A DNA stretch of 64,000 nucleotides from Nephrocerus scutellatus (lineage: Eukaryota > Arthropoda > Insecta > Diptera > Pipunculidae). How positions within the stretch are numbered: the first letter of the stretch is position 1; the number at the start of each line of letters is the position of its first letter. The position numbers were made by a program, and so were the translations under genes. Under the pieces are notes generated by a model. It saw only the letters and a program-made list of their open reading frames with translations, was not told where the DNA came from and ran no database searches. This document shows positions 1 to 12,165 of this stretch, piece by piece. The stretch is from the NCBI GenBank assembly GCA_947095585.1, contig OX352762.1:119504930-119568929 (forward strand), read 5' to 3'.

Positions 1-150
1 TTCGGGCATGGTTTCGGGTTGCTGACTAGACCAAATAGGACAATTTTAACTAACCCGCTTTATCCCATGCCGGTGCCTGTCATTGTAACAAGTTACTTCA
101 GTGATTTTTTGTACTTTTGATTTTACGAATTGCATTCTTTACTGATGGCG

Positions 151-670
151 GTCAGTCATCAGCAGAGTAGGGCGAATAACACAGAATACTTCAGAAATGC
201 ATGGGGCCAAAACTATCTCTGACTGGTGGAAGAGCGGTCATAACCTTCACGTGGTGGCCGCTGGTAATTTTGCCCCAGTACAGGAAAAGCGAAATGATCG
301 GGCTAGTCCCTTCAAAGTAAGGTTGGCGCGAGATCAATAACCTCGCCCGTAAAAAAACCATATTACGGAACCCCAAATCAACCTCGGATATACTGACGAA
401 CGATTTTTAAAAAATTCTCATGAAACGTACGCTCACTGTAGCAGCCGATAACAGGATAGAACCAAAAACACGCGCACCGTTGGTTAAAGCCAACAAAGCC
501 TAATATACTCTGTCAAGACACTTAAAATCCAGGAACTTAACCATAACATCCAAGCTGCTGGTTTATAAGACAATGGTCATACCAGTACTTACATATGGAT
601 CCGAGACTTGGGTGCTTAGCAACAAGCATTCTGACCTCATAGCCGCATTCGAGAGAAAAGTCTTACGGAT
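151..670 (+). mobile_element. RTE-like retrotransposon, internally deleted copy
   Basis: The left part (to about 418) matches the 5' leader of the near-complete copy at 26.7 kb, including the blocks CTATCTCTGACTGGTGG and AATAACCTCGCCCGTAAA. It then jumps directly to the 3' part of the reverse transcriptase gene (GCAGCCGATAACAG onwards). The C-terminal stretch reads VIPVLTYGSETWVLS at 573-617. Everything between, about 2.2 kb of endonuclease and RT, is missing, and the joint shows only 2-3 bases of microhomology. The copy breaks off near 670 without the usual GAT tail. It is dead. Confidence 0.8.
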
Positions 671-744
671 AAATGTTGAATTTTGGAGGCATTTTCGGGT
701 TCTTTTGAGGGTTTTTCTGATGGTATTGTGTTGTCTAAATCGAA

Positions 745-936
745 AGGGACCTACAGTGTAATGCCGTATCCGAATGTCAAATTGATAAGCTTACTGTGAC
801 AGGCTGTTACTCTCGGACGTTTGTCAGACATTTACGAGAGGTGGGACACCGTGAAGAGTACTTTTGATGTTACCAAGATTCGTGCCACGATCCTCCTGTT
901 AAGCAGCCATGCACATATCCACTGAGCCACGGCACC
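745..936 (-). mobile_element. tRNA-derived SINE, decayed copy
   Basis: On the - strand it reads a tRNA-like head (GTGGCTCAGTGGAT, an A-box match) followed by a body shared with the SINE copies at 41.4 and 56.4 kb: the CACGGTGTCCCACCTCTCG-like block, GTCTGACAAACGTCCGAGAG and GGTCCCTTTC. The B box is decayed. The 3' tail with the ATT repeat cannot be recognised, so the left boundary is uncertain. Confidence 0.65.
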
Positions 937-2735
937 AACATTTACTTTACTGAGGATAGGACAAGTCCGTTGCCTCACACCGTCCTCCTTTACCAGGGCT
1001 TGGGACCGGCATGCTACTTTCGTAACAAGGCGGAGTTCTGTACATAGTCAACAAGATTTATTGTAGGAATTTTGTTATCAGCAAATGTTTGTCCGTATGT
1101 TACACTGTCTTATCAACCTTCTTGATTATTTTAATTGTGGTTATTATTATAATTTGTAATATGTATTCTTCAGTAATGCAAACTCTTGACAATGTTTGCC
1201 ATGGACTCAGGTCATTTGTGCAAATGCGGTTTCTCTGTTATATGTTGCTTATATCGTCTAATTCGTTTTGTTGATTACTTTTTGCAGTTCTGATGAATAA
1301 TTTTTTTCTTTTACAATTACCGGAGGGGAAAGAAGAAACCAAAATTTCAAATTATTAATTGTTTTTCAAAATAGCTGAACCGAAGCAATCTCAAAAGCAA
1401 AGTTTACTTGTGCATCGACCACTGCAACCTTCTCGCACTTTATTCTTGCATACTTTTAACAAAAGTATACGGATCCTCATTGGTTCAATAAATAGAAAAG
1501 AATTTTATCACTTTTCTCACATGTGTAAAAATCCGACGATGAATTTAGACCTTGTCTATTGTCCGTAAAGAAAGTTAAGCCCAATGACCAATCTGGGTAA
1601 CCACTTTCGAATATGTAAATGTGCTACTTTTGGTAAATTATACAAAGAAACCGTTTACGGATCAGTAAAGGCACAATATGAAAAGCAAAATATCTAATAA
1701 CACTTTAAGGTTTTCATGCAAATTCAATTACATATTGATGATGATGATTGTTAATGCTTTAAAGTCTGTCTCATCCTCATTTTGACATCCCACCAATCAT
1801 TTATCGAAAACTTCAGAACAACTTTTTAAAATTATCGCCAACTTTGTATAATCTCAAACTGAATAAAATAATCCCACATTTAACACACGAAAGAGCATTT
1901 TAAATAAAAATGAAAAGAAAAAAGTCAATTAGGGGAGAACAAAGTCACAAAAAAGCCACAAAAGTTGGAAAAAGTTTCAATGTTCTGCTGGTGATGGCTC
2001 ACGCATAATCACTGAATTTATTGTGCGATATGTGCTGGGGGTGGATTTCTCACTTCCAATGACAACTTCGTTTGTATGTGTTTTTGTTAGGAAATTTTGA
2101 AATGGATGTACATGAAAAGATACTAGATTGAAGCCGAGAGTTCTTAAGAGTCAACAAACAAACTTTCAACAGATGTTCACTTCTAAAACATATGGCTTTA
2201 AAAACAATTAAGGAAACAATGGATTTGTGAGAAGAGATTATTTTCCCAGGTGGTTAGAATTTAAATGGCATATGTAAAAAACAATTCTTAGTCAATGTAC
2301 GTGGATGAAATCAACAGTTTGCGATCTGGACAAGAAAAAAGGCTTAGAAGTTTACAAAAAAAAACTCTATTCTCAATACATCTGGGCTTAGAGGGTTTAA
2401 CATCGGCCTAAAAAAGGTTTCCTTAGTGCCTTAAAAAATACGTATACTGCAGCTTCTTCTTAGGTTGGAGGACAGATGAAAGTCACGTTGAGCATGATCA
2501 GGCGAACAAACTCACAGATGAGGATTTTGACCACTTTTGGATGCGACATCTGTGGGTGTACATTCTCCTGGTGAAAAATAACTTTTTTATCAAAATTCCT
2601 GAAAGTTTTTTTTACATTAAACGTGAACAAAAAGAGTAATGTACCGAAGAGGGTTATATATTTTTTTTAATAAATATCCTAGCCCATGTGGCAGACACTT
2701 CCACCTAAAAGATCTATTGTATAGTAAGGCGTCTT
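937..2735. other. Gene-free stretch
   Basis: AT-rich DNA. The only open frames are short and hydrophobic, with no family resemblance, splice context or promoter that I can see. There is a short GAT repeat near 1738-1747. I see no repeat boundary in this stretch. Confidence 0.5.
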
Positions 2736-2739
2736 TACT

Positions 2740-3700
2740 CTAAGAGACGTAGCAACTCCCTAGTGAAGTATAGTATTTATATCCTTAGTGGCAGAGTTCC
2801 TCAACTCCGCCATCGAGCATATTTCCTTATGAAAAATGCGTCTTCTTATCTAAAGTAATTCTGGGTATTCACAGAGAATTTTCTCGGATGATTCGTCATA
2901 TTCCGAGCAGAACCTACATTCTGTCTCAGAGCCCAAAACTAATTTTGTTAGGGTGATACCGCATGCCACAATGTCCTGTTAGAAAACTCATCAGCTTCCT
3001 AATGCTATTCCTATTTTAATTATGGATTTCCTTATAGGAAAAGGGCCTGATTAATTGTTTGGGATTGTCTCAACCCCGGGACGTTTTCCCAGTGGGCCAG
3101 ACGAAGTTTGTGTTCCCAATAATTTATCAGTGCTGTTGACTTACAGTAGGGTTAAGGCTTATGAACGCAGATTCCGAGCCAGACCTAGCTAGTTCATCTG
3201 CTGATTCGTTGCCTGCAATTCCCTGATGACCAGGGACTAAACCGACTTTTAATCTGCTGTGTCTTTTAAGAGATTGCAGTGCATCGTTGAACTTTTTGAC
3301 TGATAATGAGTCCATTAAGTTAAACGACAGCGCTTTAAGTGATGCCTGGCTATCGGAAAAGATATATGTTCTAGATATATATATATATATTCCTTTACTA
3401 AGGTTAATCCTGGCGCAAATCTCTATGGCATGGAGTTACGCCTGGAAAACCGTGCTACTTTTTCCGATTGGTATCGAGATTTTGGTGTTGGGTCCAAAGA
3501 CACCAGCTCCAAGTACAGTTTCCATCTTCGATCTATCTGTGACCCAAACCAGACCTCCAGTGCAGAACACCATTGCACCTATTAGTCTTAAAGACCTAAG
3601 TGCTGTGCTGTTGTTTAATGTATATGGTCAAGTCGCTGAGTTTGAGGCGGAGTTGCCGGGAATGAGGAACTGCGTAGATTGCACACAACCGGTGCTATCG
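2740..3700 (-). mobile_element. I-type LINE, 3' half: RNase H and C-terminal finger
   Basis: Reading the - strand, a ribonuclease H domain starts near 3560 with a VTDRSKMETVLGAGVFGP-like strand, where the usual catalytic TDGS is changed to TDRS. It continues through SDSQASLKALS and ends in VPGHQGIAGNESADELARSG near 3165-3220. The order and spacing are those of RNase H in I, LOA and R1-like LINEs. Further on (2880-2970) comes LTGHCG, then a CRFCSEYDESSEKILC-like segment, the CCHC-type C-terminal finger of these elements. An AT dinucleotide run near 3375-3390 sits inside the domain. Frames are broken. The + strand frame at 3287-3793 is only its antisense shadow. Confidence 0.8.
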
Positions 3701-4319
3701 TTCCTTTCTGTTAAGTGTATCTCACGACTCAGTACGTCACTCACTAGCGCGGTGTTATTGTGTATTGGACAATATTTAAATGTAAAAATGTAAAGTAAGC
3801 CTGTAAAATAAGTATTAAAACACAATATGTCAGCCACACTTTAAGACTTGGCTGAAAATATAAAATATGCCTATCGTTGGAAAGTAAATGCTATAGGCCA
3901 TGCACAGGTACCCCAATGTCCGGTCGTAATACTGCCACGGAATGCTGAGTGAACGACTCTGACACCGCGAGCATCTCTACCGATCTTGTACCTGTACCAG
4001 TGGACATATTGAGTGAAGATAACGCCCACAAATCTGTAAAACACATCTCCAAACTACGGAATAGAATGAATTCAATTATGTGTCCACAGAACTGATAATA
4101 TTGGGCAATACCACTATAGATGGTATATTCACCAGACAAATTAATGTTGATATTCTGCCTTATGTATCTTATTTCTCATATTACAGGCCAATGTTAAACA
4201 AACTTGTCGTCAAATATTAATCAAAACAAATAATTATGTACCATTCTGTTTTGTATTAAAAAAAAATTAAGCACGCAGTCGATGTCTCGTTTCATTTCAA
4301 TCCAATACACTAAAAGCGA
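3701..4319. other. Gene-free stretch between two LINE remnants
   Basis: No coding signal or repeat boundary that I can support. The short open frames on both strands resemble nothing I know. Confidence 0.4.
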
Positions 4320-6300
4320 CTCGCTGACATAGAGGTTTTACGTCAAACCAACGGCTGTGTGCCCCACACAGCTCCAACCGATCTTGTTTTCTTTAATTCC
4401 TATCCCAATCGATCGAGAAGACCGCAATAGTAATCTCCGCTAATTTTTTTACCTTTGACAGGATTATCAATCAATAAAGATTCGTTCCCCGCCGACCTAG
4501 CGAGGTCCTCAAATAACGCTTTAGTGCGCCGTTTGGCTATGCTATCACACTCCTCTGGAGATCTAATGAAACGAAAAATGGTTGTGTATAGTTATATCCA
4601 ACCTGTAGCATTGAGATCCGATATCAGATCGTTGATGCCGTACTCTGAAAGCTCATTCAGGTGAGAAAAGAAGGGATTACTCAGATTGCAGGAAAGGAAG
4701 AGCCGCAAAGACCAGACACTTGCAAAGAAAATGAATGAAAGTTTCTTTATTATTCACATCCAAGCAGCTCATGCAAAAGGTATTGTGAGAGATTCCCAGT
4801 TTGGCTGCGTGGTTGCCCAATTAACAGTGGCCCGACTCTGGAAATATCATTCCGAGATCTGGAGATTAGGTCGGATGATTTGTTTTTATTTTAGGAATGC
4901 CACATCGCTCTCGACTTGGTGGAATTTGTCAAATTACTCCACCTTATCTGTGCTTTGGTGGTAACGGATGAAAGACTACCTTCCCTAACGGAGCTTAAAG
5001 CACAGCAGTGTGACTCGGCACAGTGCGTGTCCGGTTTGACGCCCTTCTTTGCCAGTAATCTGCTTTTCAATTGCCGTCAATTTTACTGTTCCCCAACACC
5101 CAAACTAAGGTGAAGTCTATGCATTGGCTTATCGAAACCCGTTCGGCCTGCCAATGCCTGATGAGTTTAAAACTGTTGCTTGTCGCAATATAGCTTTAAT
5201 ACTGGATTGGCTGTCTTCACATATGCCGACCTTGCCCGCTATTGCGGTATTGTGAGATATGACCCTGCATGCTATATCGCTAATATCTCCGCCTACAAGA
5301 TATTAGTAGAGTCAGGTAGCTTGTAAGGTTTTCAGAGTAAATTCCAGCACCGACTCCATTCCTCATCTTGAATCCATCGGTGAATAGAGTTACATCAAAA
5401 GCCCCACAGCTCTCCTGTCCTTCCAACTTTCTCGAATTAGTATTAAAGTGAAGTTTAGGAGTGCAGTAGTCGGTTGAAGATGGTATCTTCTCCATTGGTA
5501 ACAACTGCAGTATATTTTAGTGGAGTTAGCAAACCACTTAAATTCTTTCAGCCGGACCGCGCCTCACGACGCATCGTATTTAATAAATAGGTCAGGAGGT
5601 AGTAAGTGTAGAGTATCGGTGGGACAGGAGCACATCGGCTCATTTTATGCAAACAGCTGCTAATATTTGTATGGAATTTAGATGGCTGGCATTGTACTTT
5701 ATATTAATCCCCAGCCACCATGGCAGCGCACAATAGGTAAGAATAGGACAAACCACTGCTGTGTACAACTACAGAGCCATCCTCTGCTGCAGTACCCATT
5801 TTCTGCCAATGGTTTTGCTGCTATTATAAAGAGCAATGCAAGCTTTCTTAGCAATAAATTCTATATTTGACTTTCAGCTAAGTTCCCTGTCTTGAATTAC
5901 GCCGAGATATTTTCCTTCTGAGGTAAGCGCAAGTCTATGACCATTCAGCTTGGGCAGGGCAAAATCTGATAATTTGTACTTAGTAGTGAAAAGTACCATT
6001 TCAGACTTGCCAGAGTTAACCCACAGGCCACAACTGGTAGCCCAGAAGTTGACCCTACCTAGAGCCCTTTCCATGACATCACTGATATTCTTATTAACTC
6101 AAGGTATAATTTCATATCCAAGCTGTTTCTTGCTTCAAATTAGAACCATGCTTCCGTTTGATGCATCTGCAAAGCTACTTATAATTTCGTCTGTCAAAAT
6201 AGGGTCAGTAGAAGTTCTATATGGCAAATTACCTCTCAGGATATCATCAATGAGAGACAGACAGAAGAACTTTAATGCACACACACGTAATTCAAAATTT
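4320..6300 (-). mobile_element. I-type LINE, 5'-truncated: RT, RNase H and C-terminal finger
   Basis: Domains in order on the - strand: the palm/thumb end of a reverse transcriptase near 5880-6170, where LWVNSGKSEMVLFT and GKYLGVIQDRELS match the thumb of I/LOA/R1-type RTs; a connecting region with LYTAVVCPILTY near 5760; an RNase H start near 5340-5400 with LFTDGFKMRNGVGAGIYSEN, where TDGS has become TDGF; and a C-terminal finger near 4700-4850 with CLDVNNKETFIHFLCKC. It ends with EECDSIAKRRTKALFEDLA near 4500-4560. Several stops and frameshifts make it dead. Its 5' truncation lies about 260 bp upstream of the first PPO gene's RUNX/GATA module, so it marks the edge of the preserved promoter region. 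Confidence 0.8.
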
Positions 6301-6556
6301 TGCGTGACCTATCTACCTTGGTTTAAATCTGTATAGATTGCATTGTCTTGAAGCAACAAATTATTATCGAAGCGATTTCAAAAACGCTGGAGCTCGTCAG
6401 AAAATATCTGCAGAAATTTTTTCTCACAGCAAATGTCACTGACTTTCTTTACCTCCTACTGAATAAATAAAAAGCACATTGAATTCTGATAAGAATTCCA
6501 TTGACTCGACCAAGTTCTTCTGAGATTCTGAAAAATGAACGTTCTCACTCTATGCT

Positions 6557-6647
6557 AACCGCACACACACTGATAAGCACACCAATTTGCAAAATGTTCT
6601 CTGCGGTTTTGATAAAATTTGCAGATATTGCAAATTTTTTTGTGGTT
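6557..6647 (+). promoter_or_regulatory. RUNX/GATA cluster upstream of the first PPO gene
   Basis: Three matches to the RUNX core (RACCRCA or its complement): AACCGCA at 6557-6563, TGCGGTT at 6602-6608 and TGTGGTT at 6641-6647. Two GATA sites lie among them: TGATAAG at 6571-6577 and TGATAAA at 6610-6616. A further GATA core is at 6624-6627. In Drosophila the RUNX factor Lozenge and the GATA factor Serpent act together on crystal-cell PPO genes, so this is a likely blood-cell enhancer. The sites are seen; the factors are inferred. Confidence 0.55.
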
Positions 6648-6669
6648 TATTCTCAAAATGCATTTTGCA

Positions 6670-6703
6670 TATAAAAAGGCAAACTTTTCAGAGACAAATC
6701 AGT
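6670..6703 (+). promoter_or_regulatory. Core promoter of the first PPO gene (TATA and Inr)
   Basis: TATAAAAA at 6670-6677 is followed by an arthropod initiator TCAGT at 6699-6703. The initiator A at 6701 lies 31 bp from the first T of the TATA box, the canonical spacing. This predicts a 94-nt uninterrupted 5' UTR before the ATG at 6795. Confidence 0.8.
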
Positions 6704-6794
6704 TCGCTACTAGTGTTCACTTGGACTTAATAGCACTAATAACTACGAAGGATACTTCAATACTTCATTACTATAAATAAGAAGCCAATCAAAA

Positions 6795-9365
6795 ATGTCA
6801 AAGAACAACGATACCAAAGCTCTTGAATTGCTCTTCCAACGTCCTCTGGAACCGGTCTTCACCTCGAGGGACAATGGCAAAGCAGCATTCGACTTGCCCG
6901 ACAGTTACTACACTGAAAGATACTCTGGTGTTGGCATCGAGCTGCAAAGTCGTTTTGGCGACAACGTCGACCTGAAGGTACTTTGTATTTAATATTAGTG
7001 AAATTTTAGTAACTATTCCATTATTTAATATCTTATAGATTCCACTTCGGGATATCCCAAAACCAAATCTTGCGTTTGCTGATAAACTGGGCAAGAAGCA
7101 ACAGTTCTCATTGTTTAACAACCAACACAAACAGATCGCTGCTCAGTTGATGAAAATTTTCTTGGATGCGCCAGATCTTTCGACGTTTGTCTCCCTTGCC
7201 GCCTATACCAAGTGAGTGAATTAGTTGGCATATTTATATGTGACTGACAATAAAACGTAAATCCATAATATTATGAAACAATTTTGTATTTCTTCGCAGA
7301 GATCGTCTGAACGCTTTCCTCTTCCAATATGCCTACTCTGTGGCTATTCAACATCGCAAGGACACCGCTCATATTCAAGTTCCACCAATTGCCGAGTCTT
7401 TTCCAACTAATTTCGTTGAACCTTCGGCGATTCAAGATGCTCGCGCTGAAGCATCACTCATCACTAATCCAGGAAATAGGGTCAGTAATTTGTTCTCACA
7501 AAGTAGAATATTCGTAATCTCTTTTCTTTTCTCCCCTCCCATGTAGATGCGGATTAATATCCCAATAAACTACACCGCTTCTGATCGTGAAGATGAACAA
7601 CGCTTGGCCTACTTCCGTGAGGATATTGGAGTCAACATGCACCACTGGCACTGGCATTTAGTTTACCCTACCCAGGGTCCGCGTGAAGTTGTCGCCAAAG
7701 ATCGTCGTGGTGAACTCTTCTATTACATGCATCACCAAATCATTGCCCGTTATAATGTTGAACGATTCTGCAATAATCTGGCCAAGACCAGGCCAATGAA
7801 TAATTTGCGCGAAGCAATACCCGAGGGGTACTTCCCAAAGATCATTAGCAGTGTAAACAACCGCACCTATCCGGCACGCGTTGCCAATTTGCCATTGCGA
7901 GATGTAAATCGCGAGGACAACAGCGTTGAAGTTGCCGATTGCGAGCGTTGGTCTGATCGTATTCACGCTGCTATCGATCAGGGATTCGTACTCGATGTAA
8001 GTTGAAGGGACTAATCAGTACTTTGTTTATTTAAACTTTTGCGTTTTAGCCTTCTGGACGGCAAGTTCCTCTAGATGAAGTACGCGGCATCGATCTGCTC
8101 GGCGATATTCTCGAGGCATCATCGCTTTCGATCAATCCTCAGCTGTACGGCAACTTGCACAACATGGGCCACAATATGATTTCATTTTTACATGATCCTG
8201 ACTTCCGTCATTTGGAAGATTTCGGAGTAATGGGCGATGTCACAACGGCCATGAGAGATCCAATTTTTTACAGGTGGCACACACATATCGATAACATTTT
8301 CAACAAACACAAAGCGCTCCTGACACCATATGGTCAACCACAGGTTAGATCTTCTTGCATTTTCCTAGCTAATCCACCATACATAAAATATTCGCCCTGC
8401 AGCTTGGATTCAACGGTATAACCGTCGATTATATCGAGGCGAAAATCATTTCGAAAAATGCCAAGGCAAACACCCTGTTGACCTATTGGCAAAGGTCCGA
8501 CGTCGATCTAGCTGCTGCCTTGGATTTCGGACCAAATGGAAACATTTTCGCTTCGTTCACCCATTTGCAAAATGCTCCATTCGAGTATACAGTCAATGCG
8601 ACCAACACAAGTGGCGCTGCTCGAAGGGGAACCGTTCGCATTTTCATCTGCCCCAAGACAGACGAACGCAATATGCCATTGAAACTGAACGAACAACGTC
8701 TGATGGCCGTTGAATTGGACACATTTGTTACCGATTGTGAGTAGAAATTAAAGATTAACAAATCCGTAATTTAATGCTAAGAACCCGAGGTCAAATTCTC
8801 TAAATCATAATGAACTATCTCATGTACGATTCTTTTATCTACAGTGAAACCAGGACAGAATACAATTAGACGCCGCTCTGAGGAATCCAGTGTCACCATT
8901 CCATTTGAGCGCACATTCCGTCGTATTGGAACCGAAAACCAGCCAACTGCGTCCGATGAATTGGCCAGCTTCCGCTTTTGTGGCTGCGGATGGCCACAGC
9001 ATTTGCTCCTGCCAAAAGGAAAAGCCGAGGGAATGGTATTCGATTTGTTCGTCATGATTTCCGACTACACAGGTGATGAAGTTGTTCAGACAAACACCAG
9101 GTACAGATTGTGACATTGCCATTGAATAACTCGTACAAATCTAACCCCAACCTACTTCAGCCCCGATCAATGCGGTAAGGAGTCCCCATCTTTCTGTGGC
9201 CTGAAGGACAAACTCTATCCGGATAAGAGATCAATGGGATATCCATTCGATAGGCGATTTGAAATGCCGAACGATAGCTTGGACACACTGACAAACACTT
9301 ATGGTAACATGAGGAAGGCTGACGTCACAGTTATTTTCAACAATCGCATCATCGAGAAGAACTAA
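6795..9365 (+). CDS. PPO: Prophenoloxidase (first tandem copy), 8 exons, 691 aa
   Basis: Zymogen of a type-3 copper phenoloxidase (hemocyanin superfamily) that oxidises mono- and diphenols to quinones for melanisation. Exons: 6795-6977, 7039-7211, 7300-7480, 7547-7996, 8050-8343, 8403-8736, 8845-9100, 9161-9365; intron phases 0,2,0,0,0,1,2; introns 53-108 bp, all GT-AG. Cleavage at R53-F54 (QSRFGD) would activate it. CuA ligands are H212 and H216 in MHHWHWHLVYP and H242 in YYMHHQ. CuB ligands are H366 and H370 in NLHNMGH and H406 in FYRWH. CGCGWP at 584-589 is the thioester-like motif; C584/C586 and C628/C636 fit the conserved disulfides. There is no signal peptide, as usual for insect PPOs, which leave blood cells by lysis. 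The start has a good context (CAAAAATG). Length is normal and no lesion is seen. Confidence 0.96.
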
Positions 9366-9394
9366 GGGAACGACACATTGGGAACAGCGGCCAA

Positions 9395-9444
9395 AATAAA
9401 AATTTAATGAATACCTATGCAACTTATATCTAATCAACAATAAA
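9395..9444 (+). terminator. Poly(A) signals of the first PPO gene
   Basis: AATAAA at 9395-9400, 30 bp after the stop codon, and a second AATAAA at 9439-9444. Either could direct cleavage; two give room for alternative 3' ends. Confidence 0.6.
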
Positions 9445-9699
9445 ACAATTATTCAAAATATTATCAACAGTAAATTTTAAGTTTTTTTTAAGTTATCTTC
9501 TTCTTCTTCGATGGTATTACAACGGTGGTACGGTCTCCTATATAAACTGAAAACTGAAAAACATCCGTGTTACAGAACGAAAGCAAAGTTAATGCAAAGT
9601 TGTTGCAAAAAAAATTTCCAATACATTCGACAGAGATTGGCATCATGTTCATTTGTCGTGACTGCTAATAGAATCGATAGGTTCTTGCTTAAATCGACT

Positions 9700-10260
9700 A
9701 GTAGCTACATTTAAGTCGGATAGTATTGGACGATTTCAAATTTAGTGCTCGCCCCATATTCCACAGGGTTCTGTTTCACTCCCAACTCCCAATGATTTCC
9801 ATTAATGACATATTGTCCGCCAATTCTTATGCAATTCATTTTTCTGGTATTCCCCAGGGTTCTGTTTTATCCACGATAGTTTTTATCATATTCATTAATG
9901 GTAAATTATCCGCCAATTCTTATCCAATTCATTCTTTTTCTGAAGACAGCACCCTCAGCTTTTCGTTTGAGGCTTTCTGCACTACTCTCTTCTTCGTAAG
10001 TGAAATTTCAACAGCAACGTACGAGTATGTTGAGCACGTTAAATTCTGGCCTTGAAAACATAAAAACGGTTGAATTACACATAGAGTAGAACACAATGCT
10101 GTTTTCTGTCATCTATTTGAAATATAAACTTCCAACCTTTATTTATAAATGGCATCAATGCATCGAAAAACTGTCGCTATATGCGTCGACAGAAATTATC
10201 GTTTAGGTTTACTAAAACAGGGCAAGAAGTACCTTAACTTTAAGAAGCATATATTCGCCA
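9700..10260 (+). mobile_element. CR1/Jockey-like LINE fragment with an internal duplication
   Basis: The RT motif GIPQGSVLS is followed by FIIFING and IHSFSEDSTLSFSF, the region around the catalytic ADD (here SED). It is the same family as the copies at 39.2, 47.5 and 63.2 kb. A block of about 110 bp, from PQGSV to the SANSY segment, occurs twice in tandem (about 9765-9840 and 9850-9935). No complete frame survives. Confidence 0.65.
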
Positions 10261-10439
10261 AAAACTTGAATACAACTAAATTGTCTGGTCAATAACACAT
10301 TGCATCTACTAGAGAGAACACAGGACCGCCCGAATACAGAATACAGAACTTATGGGTGACGGAAACATCATGAAAACAATCAACTCGCTTGAACATCGTA
10401 GGAATGTCTCTGTTTTTTCGCTTTCGCTGTAGTGTTCCA

Positions 10440-11435
10440 TAAATTATGCGAGCTTGATGTCCTGCACACCGGAGTTTAATTCTCTTCACGATGTCGACAT
10501 CGCGATAACGCTCATAGACCTCATTATTGTAAAGACTTCGGAATCGGCCTTCCTCACATACAGGGCCAACAATTCTTCGTTGTCTTTTGGAGGTTATGGC
10601 TTAATTCCTGTATTCGAAGACTTTGACAGACTATAGTAGGCTTTGCTGGCTTTAAGCAACCGTGCGCGTAATTCTGGTTCCATGCTGTTATCGGCTGCTA
10701 CAGTTGCCCTCAGACAGTTGAAGATTTCACGCGCTCTAGTATTTAAATTGCGGGACCAACGTTGGATCTTCTCGCTCACATTGTCACATCTATGCACCCC
10801 GCTCGAAATGGATGAAAGCTTCCTGTACAGGTCTACCAACCTTTCTACCAACAATGACAATGTCATCTGCATAAGCCAGTACCTGAATGGACTTATAGAC
10901 GATCGTTCCTCTAGCCATTACGTCAGAGTCTCAGATCATTTTCTTCAACGCCAGGTTGAAGAGGACGCAGGCCAGTCCATCCCCTTGTCGGAGTCCGTTA
11001 TAGATGTTTAATGGGCTTGATAGTGATCCGGATATTTTTACTTGGCTTATAACAGTTTATTTGGGATGCCGAATTCTCTCATGGCTTTCTATAGATCTAC
11101 TCTGGCTTAAAGCCGCCCATTGAGCCCATTTATTGCTCTGCTTATTTCATCTATGCTTAGTGGCGGTAGCATATTGTGGTCTTCGGTCGTTGGTGGAGCC
11201 TCCAATTCATCAGTGAGCTGGCCATTTAGCAACTCATAAGAGTGCTTTTCCAATGGCTCTAAGATGCCTTTGAGATACCTCTTTGGCTTTGCATTATGTG
11301 CAACTTGGTGTATATTGAGTCACACCGCGAACTCTTTGGTAGAACTTCGGCGCCTGGTGCGGTCCTTGCTATCTGTACTTTTCTAGTTCACTTAAGAGAT
11401 TCTTCTCCCAGGCTGTATTTTTGGCTCTCTGGAAG
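10440..11435 (-). mobile_element. RTE-like retrotransposon fragment (RT region)
   Basis: The reverse complement matches the 26.7-kb copy from the linker before the RT (the EKYR block near 11390) to the C-terminal region (near 10445). Readable pieces include VAADNSMEPELRARLLKASK at 10655-10715. Stops, frameshifts and small deletions run through it. It lies between the two PPO genes, opposite to them in orientation. Confidence 0.8.
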
Positions 11436-11849
11436 CGTGATATGAAGAAGATCGGAGTGGAAATGTTTACCAACCAGCAAGAATAATGTTGTTTACCCTC
11501 ATCCTATTTTATCGCATTAATCTCTTTTCAAAAAAGAGTTTTCTCTCCAGGGAACTACAACGGCCCGCAAAATATCAGTTTATTTGCATACGTACTAAGG
11601 TCTAATGCTTTATAATATCTAGTTTTGGCTGCAAAAAGATGTGTATTCGGAGATGATATATCAATCCCAACCTCATATATATATACGTGAAGTACACCAG
11701 GTCCGTCAGACCAATAACAAACTTCTAGCCAGTAGCCCTATTATATAGAACTAAAAAAAGAATCAATAGAAATTAAAATTATTCTTGTAAATTCTCTAAT
11801 CGAAGATACATATGTTTAAGATTTGAAGAAGATCAGGTACTGTTTTTAA

Positions 11850-12165
11850 TTTGTATGGGTGCCCCCCGACCCGGGGCCCGATCAGTACCAATTTTTTACA
11901 AAAAGTGTTATCCATCGGATATACACATTCGTATAAAATTTTAAAAAAATCGGGTAAATTTTGTAAAATATTTGTATGGGAGCCCACCGACCCCGATGCC
12001 CGAGGGCCACAAAATTTTAATATAAATTATTGTCACCGGAAATACACATGTGTGCAAAATTTCAATAAAATCCGGCTTCGGAAAGTGGGCTAAAAATTGA
12101 TCACAAGATCTGACCAGCCAGTTAGCTAGCCAGCCAGCCAGCCAGCCCGCCAGCCACGGACACGC
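11850..12165 (+). repeat. Twofold direct repeat ending in a CAGC-type tetranucleotide run
   Basis: Two units about 120 bp apart begin TTTGTATGGGTGCCCCCCGA (near 11850) and TTTGTATGGGAGCCCACCGA (near 11970). Each continues with a CCGGAAATACACAT-like block. The second runs into a (CAGC)n stretch at 12115-12157. A related fragment recurs at 58.19 kb, so this is an interspersed noncoding repeat. Class unknown. Confidence 0.6.

Noticed and set aside
191..376. Short - strand open frame near the window start
   Set aside because: It is antisense to the RTE leader and appears in shifted form in other copies of the same leader; no sign of a protein.
3287..3793. 168-codon open frame on the + strand
   Set aside because: It is the antisense shadow of the LINE RNase H domain read on the - strand; no splice or promoter context supports it.
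8483..9122. Antisense open frames of 60-95 codons opposite PPO exons (similarly at 15189-15828)
   Set aside because: They arise from the codon bias of the PPO exons on the other strand and have no conserved content of their own.
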